Of a stretch of 64,000 bases of DNA, positions 16,361-25,238 are shown one piece after another. How positions within the stretch are numbered: the stretch's first letter is position 1; every line of letters starts with the position of its first letter. The stretch is from positions 2,340,914 to 2,404,913 of the forward strand of contig BAOK01000001.1 of the NCBI GenBank assembly GCA_000509225.1, in the 5' to 3' direction. The stretch comes from Parvibaculaceae bacterium Mf 1.05b.01 (GTDB lineage Bacteria; Pseudomonadota; Alphaproteobacteria; Parvibaculales; Parvibaculaceae). A program made the position numbers and the translations under genes. The notes beneath the pieces are model-generated. The model was given only the letters and a program-made list of their open reading frames with translations. It was not told the origin of the DNA and ran no database searches.

Positions 16361-16446
16361 AGGGGAAATCGGGAGCCAGCCTCGCATATTGCCCCTGGTT
16401 CGTCGGAATGGTTAAGTATCTCAATCACACGACATGGGAGAATCTG

Positions 16447-16983
16447 ATGCAGCGCCTCTATTCAATAGCCAGCCTCGTAATGGCCTGTGCTTTTTTGGCG
16501 GCATGTTCCTCCGGTCGGCCCGGAGAACCCGCGCCGCTTCGCAGCGTTGGCCTGCCACAGCAGGCAGCCAGTTCTGCCGTCAGCGACACGCCCCTCGGTC
16601 GTGCGGTTGCCCGTGCGGTCAATGACTATCGCAGCGCTGCGCCCTTGGCCGTGAACAGTACTCTGCAGAGAGCGGCAGCGGTCCATGCCAGCGACATGGC
16701 AATTCGAAACTATGCTGGCCACCACAATCCAGAGGGACAAGGCCCAGTGGATCGGGTTTTGGCGATTGACGAGAATTACCAACGGCGCATCGGCGAGACC
16801 ATATGGATGGGCCAGGTCCCCGCAGGGCGGAGCGACGCACAGATTGCTGCCATGGTCATCAATGCCTGGAGTAACAGCCCCCGCCACCGCACAATTGTTG
16901 AAGCGTCCCGCAATAGTCAGATTGGCGTTGGCACTGCGCAAAAGGGCGACGCTTATTACGTTGTCGCCGTCTTTAGCGACTGA
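16447..16983 (+). CDS. CAP-domain lipoprotein (SCP/PR-1 family)
   Basis: 178 residues from ATG 16447 (GGGAG seven bases upstream). A lipoprotein signal ends in the lipobox AFLAAC, placing it in the envelope. The CAP domain follows: NDYRSAAPLAVNSTLQRAA, HASDMAIRNYAGHHNPEG, GETIWMG, WSNSPRHRTIVEA and IGVGTAQKGDAYYVVAVF. These fit the family's His/Glu cleft motifs. The biochemical role of bacterial CAP lipoproteins is not settled. Confidence 0.88.
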   Translation: MQRLYSIASLVMACAFLAACSSGRPGEPAPLRSVGLPQQAASSAVSDTPLGRAVARAVNDYRSAAPLAVNSTLQRAAAVHASDMAIRNYAGHHNPEGQGPVDRVLAIDENYQRRIGETIWMGQVPAGRSDAQIAAMVINAWSNSPRHRTIVEASRNSQIGVGTAQKGDAYYVVAVFSD

Positions 16984-16999
16984 TTGATCGGGACACCCT

Positions 17000-18088
17000 T
17001 TGACCAAACCTGACCTCAGCCGCCGTGCGGTTCTAGGTGCGAGTGCCGCTGTCGGGACTCTGCTCAGCACCAGCGATGTCCATAGCGCAGAAACCCGTCA
17101 GTGGAAGATGGTGACGTCCTGGCCGAAAGGTGCGCCGGGGGTCGGCACGTCAGCTGATCGTCTTGCGGCAAAAATCAATGAGATGAGCGGCGGGCGCCTG
17201 ACAGTCACCGTCTATGGTGCAGGTGAACTGGTCCCGCCCTTCGAGGTCTTTGACGCCGTCTCGTCAGGCACTGCAGAGATGGGACATGGCGCGTCACATT
17301 TCTGGTCGGGTAAAGATCCTGCCTTCAATTATTTTACCGGTCTGCCTTTTGGTCTCACCGCTCATGAACGCATTGGATGGCTCGCCTTTGGAGGCGGACA
17401 GGCGCTTTGGGACGAAACCTATGCGCCCTTTGGTGTCCGCGCCTTCTTAGCCGGATCCAGCGGGGTGCAGGCGGGTGGCTGGTTCAGAGAGCCCCTCAAT
17501 ACCCTTGATGACCTGCAAGGCCTTAAGATGCGCATCGCAGGTCTTGGTGGCGAGGTACTCCGGCAACTTGGTGTCACGGTCACTCTCATGCCGCCGGGCG
17601 ACATTTTTGGTGCCATGACTTCGGGCACCATTGATGCGGCAGAATGGGTCGGCCCCTGGAATGACATAGCGTTTGGCCTGGCCGACGTCGCGAAACACTA
17701 TTACCTGCCGGCCTTTCACGAGCCGGGTCCGGCGCTTGAGTGCCTTGTGAATGAAGAAGCCTATGGTGCGCTGCCAGCGGACCTCCAAGCGATCGTGCAA
17801 GCCGCTGCGGGAGCGGCAGCCCTCGAAAGCCTTGGAGAGTTCGCTTTCTATAACGCACAGGCCTTCGCGACCCTGGGTGAGCTGGGCGTCACGGTGCACA
17901 CCTGGCCTAAAGATATAGTCTCCGCGATGCGCACTGCTTCTGACGGGGTATTACAGGATCTGTCGGAAGCCAACGAGCTCTGTAGGCGCATCCATGCGTC
18001 ATACGAGTCCTACAGGTCGAAGGCCATTGCCTACGCAGATGCCTCAGAACGCGAAATGTTGAGGCTGAGAGTCAAAAATCAGCCCTGA
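17000..18088 (+). CDS. TRAP transporter solute-binding protein (DctP/TakP-like), Tat-exported
   Basis: 362 residues, starting at TTG 17000. The N-terminus has a twin-arginine signal (LSRRAVLGASAAVGTLLS). The mature chain shows DctP-family features: VTSWPKGAPGVGTSADRLA, AMTSGTIDAAEWVGPWNDIA and the conserved Arg in the GLKMRIAGLGGEVLRQLG region. The family binds organic acids such as 2-oxo acids. No DctQ or DctM membrane genes are present in this window, so it is an orphan here and needs a permease from elsewhere. Confidence 0.88.
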   Translation: MTKPDLSRRAVLGASAAVGTLLSTSDVHSAETRQWKMVTSWPKGAPGVGTSADRLAAKINEMSGGRLTVTVYGAGELVPPFEVFDAVSSGTAEMGHGASHFWSGKDPAFNYFTGLPFGLTAHERIGWLAFGGGQALWDETYAPFGVRAFLAGSSGVQAGGWFREPLNTLDDLQGLKMRIAGLGGEVLRQLGVTVTLMPPGDIFGAMTSGTIDAAEWVGPWNDIAFGLADVAKHYYLPAFHEPGPALECLVNEEAYGALPADLQAIVQAAAGAAALESLGEFAFYNAQAFATLGELGVTVHTWPKDIVSAMRTASDGVLQDLSEANELCRRIHASYESYRSKAIAYADASEREMLRLRVKNQP

Positions 18089-18100
18089 CGACGCCAAAAG

Positions 18101-18117
18101 TTAACCCCGCGTTTACC
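18101..18117. promoter_or_regulatory. CtrA-like site upstream of the podJ-like gene
   Basis: TTAA-N7-TTTACC at 18101-18117, one base off the CtrA consensus TTAA-N7-TTAAC. It lies about 180 bases ahead of a cell-polarity gene of a kind known to be cell-cycle controlled. Confidence 0.4.
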
Positions 18118-18201
18118 AAAACCCTGCTTGATAAGGCTTTAGCAAGATCGGTTACGCGTTCGTGACAACTCGCACCGCCTAACCCGCGGAAATGGCGTAC
18201 A

Positions 18202-18287
18202 GAATCCAGATATTGTGGATGGTCGCCGGGTTTACACAGAATCACGTGGTCGATACAGTCCTGAATCGTTAACGGGCATAGTGATTC
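18202..18287. promoter_or_regulatory. Cluster of four GANTC (CcrM) methylation sites
   Basis: GANTC at 18202-18206, 18239-18243, 18263-18267 and 18283-18287, all in the 87 bases before the podJ-like start codon. Chance would give well under one. In alphaproteobacteria such sites are methylated by CcrM and read by GcrA. Confidence 0.6.
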
Positions 18288-18288
18288 G

Positions 18289-21200
18289 ATGAGACCGGGG
18301 GTTCCTTGGAGCGTTAAGGGCATTGAGCCCGAAGCCAGAGAAGCAGCCAAACAGGCTGCTCGCAAGGCAGGCGTGACGCTGGGCGCCTGGCTGAACCAGG
18401 TGATCATGGACAGCGGCACCGATGACATTAACGCCGCCATCCAAAATTACGGAAATCTTGACGCTGCTGCCAGCCAGCCACAACCACCGGCTGGTGCACC
18501 TTATATGCAACCGAATATGCAGCCCGCTGCGTTCGCGGCTCCACCCGCACAGCCTCAAGTTGACCTTTCGCCGGTGACAGAAGCGGTACGCGACCTGGTT
18601 CGCCGCATCGATTCAAACGAACGGCTTCTCGAAACATCGCTGGACTCGCTTGCTGGCAGGATCGAGTCCTCAGAGCAGCTGATCGCCTCAGGTGGTCTTT
18701 CTGGTGCGGCCGACTCTGGCATGGAACGCAAAGTTCAACAGCTCACAGATCGCCTGGAAGCGGCTGAAAAAGCGCGTCTTCCCTTCGCCAAAAACACCGG
18801 CGATCGGCTCGCATTTCAGACCCTTGAGAAGACCATGAATGCCGTAGTCGACCATCTCGAGACAGTCGACAGTCAAAGCGAACAAAAATTCGCAGAAATG
18901 CGGCACCTTCTGTCCGAACTTGCCGATCGGGTCGACAATTCTGAGGAATCAAAGAAGCTTGATCAGGAACGGGCGAAAACCGATGCGCTCGGCAACACGC
19001 TGCAAAACCTTTCTGAGCGAATGGCTGAAACTGAACAGGCGCTCCACGCGGCAAACGCCAGCGCGGAACAAGGCCGCCGTCAGGCGGTCGAAGAAGCTGT
19101 TCAGATCGTTTCCAACAAGCTCGATTCCGACAGTCAGCGCGCCCAGATGGCCGAGCTGCAGACAGCGATCGAGAAGATGAACAGTCGGATCGACCATTCC
19201 GAAGCGCAAAGTGCCCACGCCATCAAAACGCTTGAAGGCAGCCTAACGGCATTCGTTGATCGACTGGAACAGACCCAGGTGCGGGCCGATGACATTGTGC
19301 CTCAGGTCATGGATCAGCTCGATGGACGCCTGGAGCAAGTCGTCTCCCGAGTCACTGATAGCGAGACGCGGGCCCTGGAAACCGCCAGTTCGGTTGAACA
19401 AGCGCTTTCCTCTCTTGCACAAACCATGAATGCGACTGAGCAGCGCAACGCGGCAACGCGTGAAACGGTTCAGTCTATGGTCGCGCAGGTGAATGAGCGG
19501 ATCGAAAACATCGAATCCGGCTCAGGTCTTCCACTTTCACCAACTATTGCCGTCGGCGCTGGCCTGGCAGGCATGCCTGCTCCGCCGCTTTCCAGCGCGC
19601 CCATGCCGCCACCAGGATTTGCGGCCGAGCGCGCACCTGATCATCTTCTGAAATCGCCGGTGACGATCCCATCATCGGGACCACCTTTGCCATCTATGCC
19701 GTCCGCAGCCGAGGCGCCACAGCCACCTGCCTCACCAATGGCAGATGTGCCTCCTCCGCCATCACCATCGCTTGATGCTCCGGCACCGCCCCTTTCAGAC
19801 GTGCCGCCGCCGCCAAATATCGGGCCAGATGCACCGCCCGTGGCAGCCGACGCCCCGCCTGCACCTGGCGATCTTCCACCGCCACCCCCGCTCGAGCCAC
19901 CAATTGCTGCGCCAGCGGAACCGCCGGTCATGAACGAAAAGAAGGCTGCGCGTGATTTCATCGCCGCCGCGCGGCGCGCTGCCCAGTCAGCCCATCAGAC
20001 CGGCGACACGGCGAGCCTGGGCTTTGGTGAGCAATCCGACCGCTATGCGGCTTTTGAAGATCAGGAAGAAGGCCGCGGCAAACGCCTCGCCATTATTATT
20101 GGCGGTGCAGTCGTTGCCCTTATCGTCGTTCTAACGCTGGTTAACTGGCTCGTCGCGCCTTCGACACCTGAGATTCCTGCTGACGATATCGACATTATTC
20201 TCGATGAGCCTGCTCCCGGCGATAGCGCCTTGGAAGATCTGGCCACCGTGCCCGACGCGACCGTGCCGGATAGTGTTGCACCGTTAGAAGATTTGACTGT
20301 TATTCCGGAGGCCATTCCGGAGGATGCTGGGACCGCAGCTGCGGCTGCCGTTCCAGCATCCACGCCTTCACCTGCTGAAAGCGAACGGCCTGCCCCCGCA
20401 CCGCTTCCAGAGCCCCGCACACCGGCCTCGGCTGCCCCGCGGGCAATCGTTCCGAACAATGCTGCGGATATGCCGCCTGTTGAAGCAGCGCCGACCACAC
20501 CGGTCACGCAGGCGCCAACGGGCACCCGCAATGCCCTTCGCAGCGCTGCTGCTGCAGGGAACCCAGCCGCACAATATGAAGTGGGCTTGCGCTACGCACG
20601 TGGCGGCGGTGTTCCGCAGGATTATGGGCAGGCAGCCTATTGGTTCGAGCTTGCAGGCAAACAAAACCTCGCGATTGCGCAATATCGGCTCGCGACGCTT
20701 TTTGAGAAAGGCCGCGGCGTTCCCCAGGACATGGAGAAAGCACGCAGCTGGTACGAAAGCGCGGCGCAGGCTGGCAATGTCAAAGCGATGCACAACCTGG
20801 CTGTCATCTATGCCGAAGGCAAAGGTGTCCCTCAAGATTTCGCCAAAGCGGGGCAATGGTTCCTGGCTGCGGCAGACCATGGACTTGCGGACAGCCAGTA
20901 CAATGTCGCTGTTCTTTTTGAGCGCGGCCTTGGCGTCAGCGAAGACCTTCCTGAAGCTTTCAAGTGGTTCTCTGTCGCTGCGGCGAATGGCGATGAGGGA
21001 GCAGCCGCACGACGCGATGCGATTGCCGAACAGATGGACGCCAACACTCTCGTGGATGCAAAACTTGCCGCGCAAACCTGGGCCCCGAAACGGGGTGATC
21101 CGATTGCGAACGGCAACCTAACGTCTCTTGGGAATTGGAGTAACGCGTCTCTCACAAGCTCCGGCGGTGCCTCTAGCGCACCGCAGGCCAGCGCAGAGAT

Positions 21201-21375
21201 TGCCAAAGCACAACGTCTTTTGCGCGACCTTGGCTACCAGCCGGGTCCTGCTGACGGATTGATGGGTCCCCGCACACGGGATGCCATCAGTGATTTTCAA
21301 CGCACCGCGGGGCTTGGGGTCACCGGTGCCGTCGACGCACAGCTTCTCAACACACTGGAAGCATACGTCCGGTGA
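18289..21375 (+). CDS. PodJ-like polar localisation protein with Sel1 repeats and peptidoglycan-binding domain
   Basis: 1028 residues. The start PWSVKGIEPEAREAAKQAAR and TLGAWLNQVI is typical of the PodJ/PodJ-like family. A long coiled-coil region (about 80-410) is followed by a Pro-rich stretch (about 425-545) and one membrane helix near 598-620. Then comes an Ala/Pro-rich periplasmic linker. Four Sel1-type repeats follow (about 752-913), then a C-terminal peptidoglycan-binding domain (about 970-1028). It probably marks a cell pole, with the cytoplasmic coil recruiting signalling proteins and the periplasmic end touching the wall. Confidence 0.88.
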   Translation: MRPGVPWSVKGIEPEAREAAKQAARKAGVTLGAWLNQVIMDSGTDDINAAIQNYGNLDAAASQPQPPAGAPYMQPNMQPAAFAAPPAQPQVDLSPVTEAVRDLVRRIDSNERLLETSLDSLAGRIESSEQLIASGGLSGAADSGMERKVQQLTDRLEAAEKARLPFAKNTGDRLAFQTLEKTMNAVVDHLETVDSQSEQKFAEMRHLLSELADRVDNSEESKKLDQERAKTDALGNTLQNLSERMAETEQALHAANASAEQGRRQAVEEAVQIVSNKLDSDSQRAQMAELQTAIEKMNSRIDHSEAQSAHAIKTLEGSLTAFVDRLEQTQVRADDIVPQVMDQLDGRLEQVVSRVTDSETRALETASSVEQALSSLAQTMNATEQRNAATRETVQSMVAQVNERIENIESGSGLPLSPTIAVGAGLAGMPAPPLSSAPMPPPGFAAERAPDHLLKSPVTIPSSGPPLPSMPSAAEAPQPPASPMADVPPPPSPSLDAPAPPLSDVPPPPNIGPDAPPVAADAPPAPGDLPPPPPLEPPIAAPAEPPVMNEKKAARDFIAAARRAAQSAHQTGDTASLGFGEQSDRYAAFEDQEEGRGKRLAIIIGGAVVALIVVLTLVNWLVAPSTPEIPADDIDIILDEPAPGDSALEDLATVPDATVPDSVAPLEDLTVIPEAIPEDAGTAAAAAVPASTPSPAESERPAPAPLPEPRTPASAAPRAIVPNNAADMPPVEAAPTTPVTQAPTGTRNALRSAAAAGNPAAQYEVGLRYARGGGVPQDYGQAAYWFELAGKQNLAIAQYRLATLFEKGRGVPQDMEKARSWYESAAQAGNVKAMHNLAVIYAEGKGVPQDFAKAGQWFLAAADHGLADSQYNVAVLFERGLGVSEDLPEAFKWFSVAAANGDEGAAARRDAIAEQMDANTLVDAKLAAQTWAPKRGDPIANGNLTSLGNWSNASLTSSGGASSAPQASAEIAKAQRLLRDLGYQPGPADGLMGPRTRDAISDFQRTAGLGVTGAVDAQLLNTLEAYVR

Positions 21376-21449
21376 TCCATCGGCGGTTTGACACGGTACT
21401 TGCCGTCTCCCGCCAGCACCAAACTGCGGTTTCTGGACGGGCTGGTTGA

Positions 21450-22376
21450 ATGTTCCAAATATACCTCCCCATTGCAGAGCTGCCCGTGAACGTGTTCCTG
21501 ATATTGGGCATGGGCGGACTTGTCGGCTTTTTGTCAGGCATGTTCGGCGTTGGCGGTGGGTTTCTCATGACGCCTCTCCTCATCTTTACCGGCATCCCAC
21601 CGGCGGTCGCCGTTGCGACACAGGCTAACCAGACCGTCGCCTCATCCATTTCGGGCGTGGTTGCGCATTGGCGGCGTAGCGCCGTCGACTTCAAAATGGG
21701 GGGCGTGCTGCTGATAGGCGGCGTCGTGGGTGCCGTCGCTGGTGTCTATCTGTTTGCGTACGTGCGGGCCCTCGGGCAAGTCGACCTCATGATTTCGCTG
21801 TCTTATGTTCTCTTTCTGGGTGTGATTGGCAGCCTGATGCTCAATGAAAGCGTCAGAGCTTTGATCGCTGTTCGCCAGGGCCGGAGCCCTGCATCAGCCA
21901 ACAGATCGCACCATAGTTGGATGCACGGACTACCCTTCAAAATGCGGTTCCGGCGCTCAAAGCTTTACATTAGCGCGATCCCCCCCATCGCGATCGGGAC
22001 CTTTGTCGGCATCCTCGTTGCCATCATGGGCGTTAGCGGTGGCTTCGTCATGGTCCCTGCGATGATCTATATGCTGCGCATGCCGACCAATGTTGTCGTC
22101 GGCACATCGCTTTTTCAGATCATCTTTGTCACGGCCCTCGTCACCGTTCTGCACGCAGTTGAGAACCAGGCTGTCGATATCCTGCTGGCATTTCTGCTGC
22201 TGCTTGGCGGCGTTGTTGGCGCTCAGTTTGGTGCACGGGCCGGGCAGCGGCTTCGCGGTGAACAGTTGAGAGCTTTGCTCGGTCTCATTGTTCTTCTTGT
22301 GGGCTTGCGGCTCGGCTTCGACCTTGTCGTCCAACCGGATGAACTCTTCTCCCTGACAACGGGAGGTGCTCCATGA
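21450..22376 (+). CDS. TauE/SafE (TSUP) family permease
   Basis: 308 residues with about eight hydrophobic helices in two halves. Each half opens with the TSUP motif: GLVGFLSGMFGVGGGFLMTP and GTFVGILVAIMGVSGGFVMVP. The family exports or imports sulfite, sulfoacetate or other sulfur-containing anions. It overlaps the next gene by four bases (ATGA), and that partner is the family's usual companion in alphaproteobacteria. Substrate inferred as a sulfur compound. Confidence 0.88.
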   Translation: MFQIYLPIAELPVNVFLILGMGGLVGFLSGMFGVGGGFLMTPLLIFTGIPPAVAVATQANQTVASSISGVVAHWRRSAVDFKMGGVLLIGGVVGAVAGVYLFAYVRALGQVDLMISLSYVLFLGVIGSLMLNESVRALIAVRQGRSPASANRSHHSWMHGLPFKMRFRRSKLYISAIPPIAIGTFVGILVAIMGVSGGFVMVPAMIYMLRMPTNVVVGTSLFQIIFVTALVTVLHAVENQAVDILLAFLLLLGGVVGAQFGARAGQRLRGEQLRALLGLIVLLVGLRLGFDLVVQPDELFSLTTGGAP

Positions 22377-23161
22377 GAAACACTGCACTGGTTCTGAGTT
22401 TTCTCTGGGTGACACTGACCTGCGGAACCGCCCAGGCCGATCAGTTGGTAACTGATCTGTCAGAACATCAGATTTCGATCCGATCCAACTTCACCGGTAC
22501 AGAGATTTTGATCTTTGGGGCGGTGGAGGCAGAAGACCCTACAGACCTTGCAACCGAACGCGACATCGTCGTTGTTGTCACCGGCCCGGAAGGCCCTGTC
22601 ACTGTTCGGCGGAAAGACCGGATCGCCGGCATCTGGATCAATTATGACGCCGTTCGTTTTGAGCGCGTCCCGTCCTTCTACTCTGTCTCCAGCACGCGTC
22701 CCTTATCGCGCGTGGTTTCCCTGGATACCCGGACCATCGAGGGTCTTGGGCTGCGGCATATTGGCCTTGGTGCAGCAACCGGGCTTGGGCCGACAGGCAC
22801 TGAAACATCTCTTTCTGAGGACGAGCAGAAGGTATTTTCGCAGGCTTTGCTGAGGAACAAACAGAACCAGAACCTCTATCGCGCTGAGCCGAGCGGTGTG
22901 GCGTTTCTGGGCCGCTCCCTCTTTCGCGCAACCGTCGACATTCCTTCCAATGTGCCCAACGGCCTATATACGGCAAAGGTTTATCTGGTTTCGAACGGTC
23001 AGATATCGGATGCAGCCTCCACACCGCTCTTCATCGTAAAAAGCGGGATGGAGCGGGCGATCTACTCATTTGCCCACGAACAACCCCTGCTCTACGGCAT
23101 CTTTGCGGTGGTATTTGCCACCTTTGCGGGATGGGCTGCGACGCTCATTTTCAAGGATTAA
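22373..23161 (+). CDS. TIGR02186 family membrane-anchored protein
   Basis: 262 residues with a signal peptide (cleavage near AQA-DQ), a large periplasmic beta-rich part (HQISIRSNFTGTEILIFGAV; VTGPEGPVTVRRKDRIAGIW) and a C-terminal membrane helix (GIFAVVFATFAGWAATLIF). This layout and the coupling to a TauE/SafE permease match TIGR02186. The role is unknown; an accessory or assembly partner of the permease is likely. Confidence 0.82.
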   Translation: MRNTALVLSFLWVTLTCGTAQADQLVTDLSEHQISIRSNFTGTEILIFGAVEAEDPTDLATERDIVVVVTGPEGPVTVRRKDRIAGIWINYDAVRFERVPSFYSVSSTRPLSRVVSLDTRTIEGLGLRHIGLGAATGLGPTGTETSLSEDEQKVFSQALLRNKQNQNLYRAEPSGVAFLGRSLFRATVDIPSNVPNGLYTAKVYLVSNGQISDAASTPLFIVKSGMERAIYSFAHEQPLLYGIFAVVFATFAGWAATLIFKD

Positions 23162-23263
23162 CCCTCACTGCCAAGTGAACTTGCGTTCCTTGAGCATTGC
23201 CCCAAACTATGTCACGCAATACCGGCGATTAAGACTGGTTAAAGCTCGGGAGTTGGCAGGATA

Positions 23264-24031
23264 ATGGACGGCGTTGACGCAGGCTTTGCGGCGGCACTTA
23301 TTGGCGGGATCATCAGCTTCCTGTCTCCGTGTGTCCTGCCTCTCGTTCCTGCCTATCTTTCTTTTGTGGCAGGCGCCTCTCTCGACGAGCTGACCGAAGA
23401 GATCGACAAGCCCTCAAACGACATCGCACGACGGGTGCTTTTTGGCTCGTTTGCCTTCGTCGCCGGGTTTTCCACAGTCTTCATTATGCTGGGTGCCTCG
23501 GCGGGCGCCATCAGCCCGTTTCTGCTGGCGCACAAGGTCATCCTTGGTCAGATCGCCGGGGTCATTATCATCATTCTGGGTCTGCATTATGTAGGGCTTT
23601 TCCGGTTCGCTCTGCTCAATCGCGATGTCCGTTTTCTTCCGAGTTTCACACCCGACAGCGGGAGCGGTTTTGTTCCGCGGATCGGCATGCCGTACCTGGT
23701 GGGCCTGGCCTTTGCCTTTGGTTGGACACCCTGTATCGGCCCCATCCTCGCAACCATTCTCACCATCGCCGCTTCACAAGAGAGCCTGGGCTACGGGGTC
23801 GCGCTCTTGAGCGTCTACTCTGCGGGGCTTGGCATTCCTTTTATAGCGGCGGCACTCGCGGTTCAGGCCTTCCTGCGCTTCTCAGCCGGATTCAGACGTC
23901 ACCTGCCGAAGGTTGAAGTGGCGGCTGGCGTTCTCCTGATTGGTACTGGTCTGCTCATTGCCTTCGGCACCTTGGAGACGATTGCCATTTACATGATAGA
24001 GGTCGCGCCATGGCTCGCGGAGCTCGGATGA
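23264..24031 (+). CDS. ccdA: CcdA-like cytochrome c biogenesis/thiol-disulfide transporter
   Basis: 255 residues, six hydrophobic helices. The two redox Cys are in SFLSPCVLPLVPAYLSF and GWTPCIGPIL, at the family positions. CcdA moves reducing equivalents from cytoplasmic thioredoxin to periplasmic thiol proteins such as those of cytochrome c maturation. The stop codon overlaps the next start (ATGA), implying coupled translation. Confidence 0.92.
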   Translation: MDGVDAGFAAALIGGIISFLSPCVLPLVPAYLSFVAGASLDELTEEIDKPSNDIARRVLFGSFAFVAGFSTVFIMLGASAGAISPFLLAHKVILGQIAGVIIIILGLHYVGLFRFALLNRDVRFLPSFTPDSGSGFVPRIGMPYLVGLAFAFGWTPCIGPILATILTIAASQESLGYGVALLSVYSAGLGIPFIAAALAVQAFLRFSAGFRRHLPKVEVAAGVLLIGTGLLIAFGTLETIAIYMIEVAPWLAELG

Positions 24032-24507
24032 GCGATAAACCCGCCCCAATCATGCCGCGAAGCGCCCAACTCCTGGGATATGGCGGCGTCATCCCTTTTG
24101 TGGGGACCAGCGTGGTCATCTGGACCATGTGGCCGTCTGAAATGGGACAGACCGCGTTGCAAGCGCAGCTTGTCTATGCAGCGATCATTCTCTCGTTCCT
24201 TGGGGGCATTCGTTGGGGGTCGGTGATGCAACGTTTGGGGCATTTCAAGCGCCGGGCACCTGAAGGACTTGCACGAGAGCTATCACTGTCTGTCGTGCCG
24301 CCTGTCGTCGCATGGACAACGCTCTTTGGACCGGCCGAAGCCGCTCTGGTTGTCTTCTTTCTGTTTTTCGTCGCCCAGGCCATCTCTGATTTTCGGGCGG
24401 TCCGGTCCGGCGAGGCACCAGACTGGTATCAACCGCTCCGATTGCAACTCACCTTTTTCGTCTGTGCGGCTCTCATAGCGAGCCTTGTCCGGCTGGTGAT
24501 CGCTTAA
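24028..24507 (+). CDS. DUF3429 membrane protein
   Basis: 159 residues from ATG 24028, which overlaps the ccdA stop; ATG 24010 is an in-frame alternative. Four to five hydrophobic helices. PRSAQLLGYGGVIPFVG, FLGGIRWG and APDWYQPLRLQLTFFV are the recognised DUF3429 blocks. Function unknown; the ccdA linkage suggests a membrane redox or respiratory setting. Its last four bases overlap the converging PdeM gene. Confidence 0.82.
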   Translation: MSDKPAPIMPRSAQLLGYGGVIPFVGTSVVIWTMWPSEMGQTALQAQLVYAAIILSFLGGIRWGSVMQRLGHFKRRAPEGLARELSLSVVPPVVAWTTLFGPAEAALVVFFLFFVAQAISDFRAVRSGEAPDWYQPLRLQLTFFVCAALIASLVRLVIA

Positions 24508-25238
24508 AGGCTTCGATCTGGGATCAGTTTGCCGGCGGAAACGGGCACGATTTGATCCCGCCCCATCATCCAGGCATGAAATTCGCGTCCCGCGAAAAGG
24601 TCGCTATAGGCCACATCACACACATTGAGACCGCCTGTATAGGCGCCGAATGCCGGCAGGATCATGCGCGTGCCGTCACTTGCGAAACAGCGCCGTCGCA
24701 AGCGGCGGCCACGTACGCGGACTACAGCACACGGGTGTAGGTGACCGGCGATTTCCCCTGTCGCAGGCGCAGGTGCCGGTTCGTGACGAAAGGTCAGCGC
24801 GCCTAATCGCACCTCCTCCGCAATCATTCCCCCAAACCCTTCGGGCAAGGGGTCGTGGTTTCCCGCAATCCATGTCCACACACAAGCGGTCGTGAGGTTG
24901 GTGATACGGGCAGCATCTGCAGGTGCAATGCGCGCACGGGCCTCGCCATCGTGAAAACTGTCACCGAGGGCTATGACGGAGGCTGGCTTCAGTCGGGCCA
25001 CCAATTCTTCGAGACGGTTCAGCGTGGCTGACGTGTCATAGGGCGGCAGATGGACGCCGCGGGCAGCATAGGACGAGCCTTTCTCAAAATGCAGGTCCGC
25101 AACGATGAGACACTCCTTGGACGGCCAGTAGAGCGCTCCTTCGACGAGGGGCTGGACGGTCTCGCCGCAGATCTTGAGACGGGTTTCCTCAGTTCTCACT
25201 CTGTCAGGCGTGTCATACAAGACGGGTCGCTTCCTCAA
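24504..25238 (-). CDS. pdeM: Ligase-associated DNA damage response endonuclease PdeM
   Basis: 244 residues of calcineurin-like phosphoesterase fold with the metal ligand motifs in order: VADLHFEKG, ALGDSFHDG, AGNHDP and GHLHP. The variant and the adjoining Lhr-type helicase define PdeM. It probably cleaves damaged or branched DNA in a pathway with the helicase. It overlaps the helicase 3' end by 26 bases on the same strand. Confidence 0.9.
   Translation of the reverse strand: MRKRPVLYDTPDRVRTEETRLKICGETVQPLVEGALYWPSKECLIVADLHFEKGSSYAARGVHLPPYDTSATLNRLEELVARLKPASVIALGDSFHDGEARARIAPADAARITNLTTACVWTWIAGNHDPLPEGFGGMIAEEVRLGALTFRHEPAPAPATGEIAGHLHPCAVVRVRGRRLRRRCFASDGTRMILPAFGAYTGGLNVCDVAYSDLFAGREFHAWMMGRDQIVPVSAGKLIPDRSL

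Noticed and set aside
23224-23237. CtrA box before ccdA
   Set aside because: TTAA-N6-TTAA has the wrong spacing; CtrA sites need seven intervening bases.
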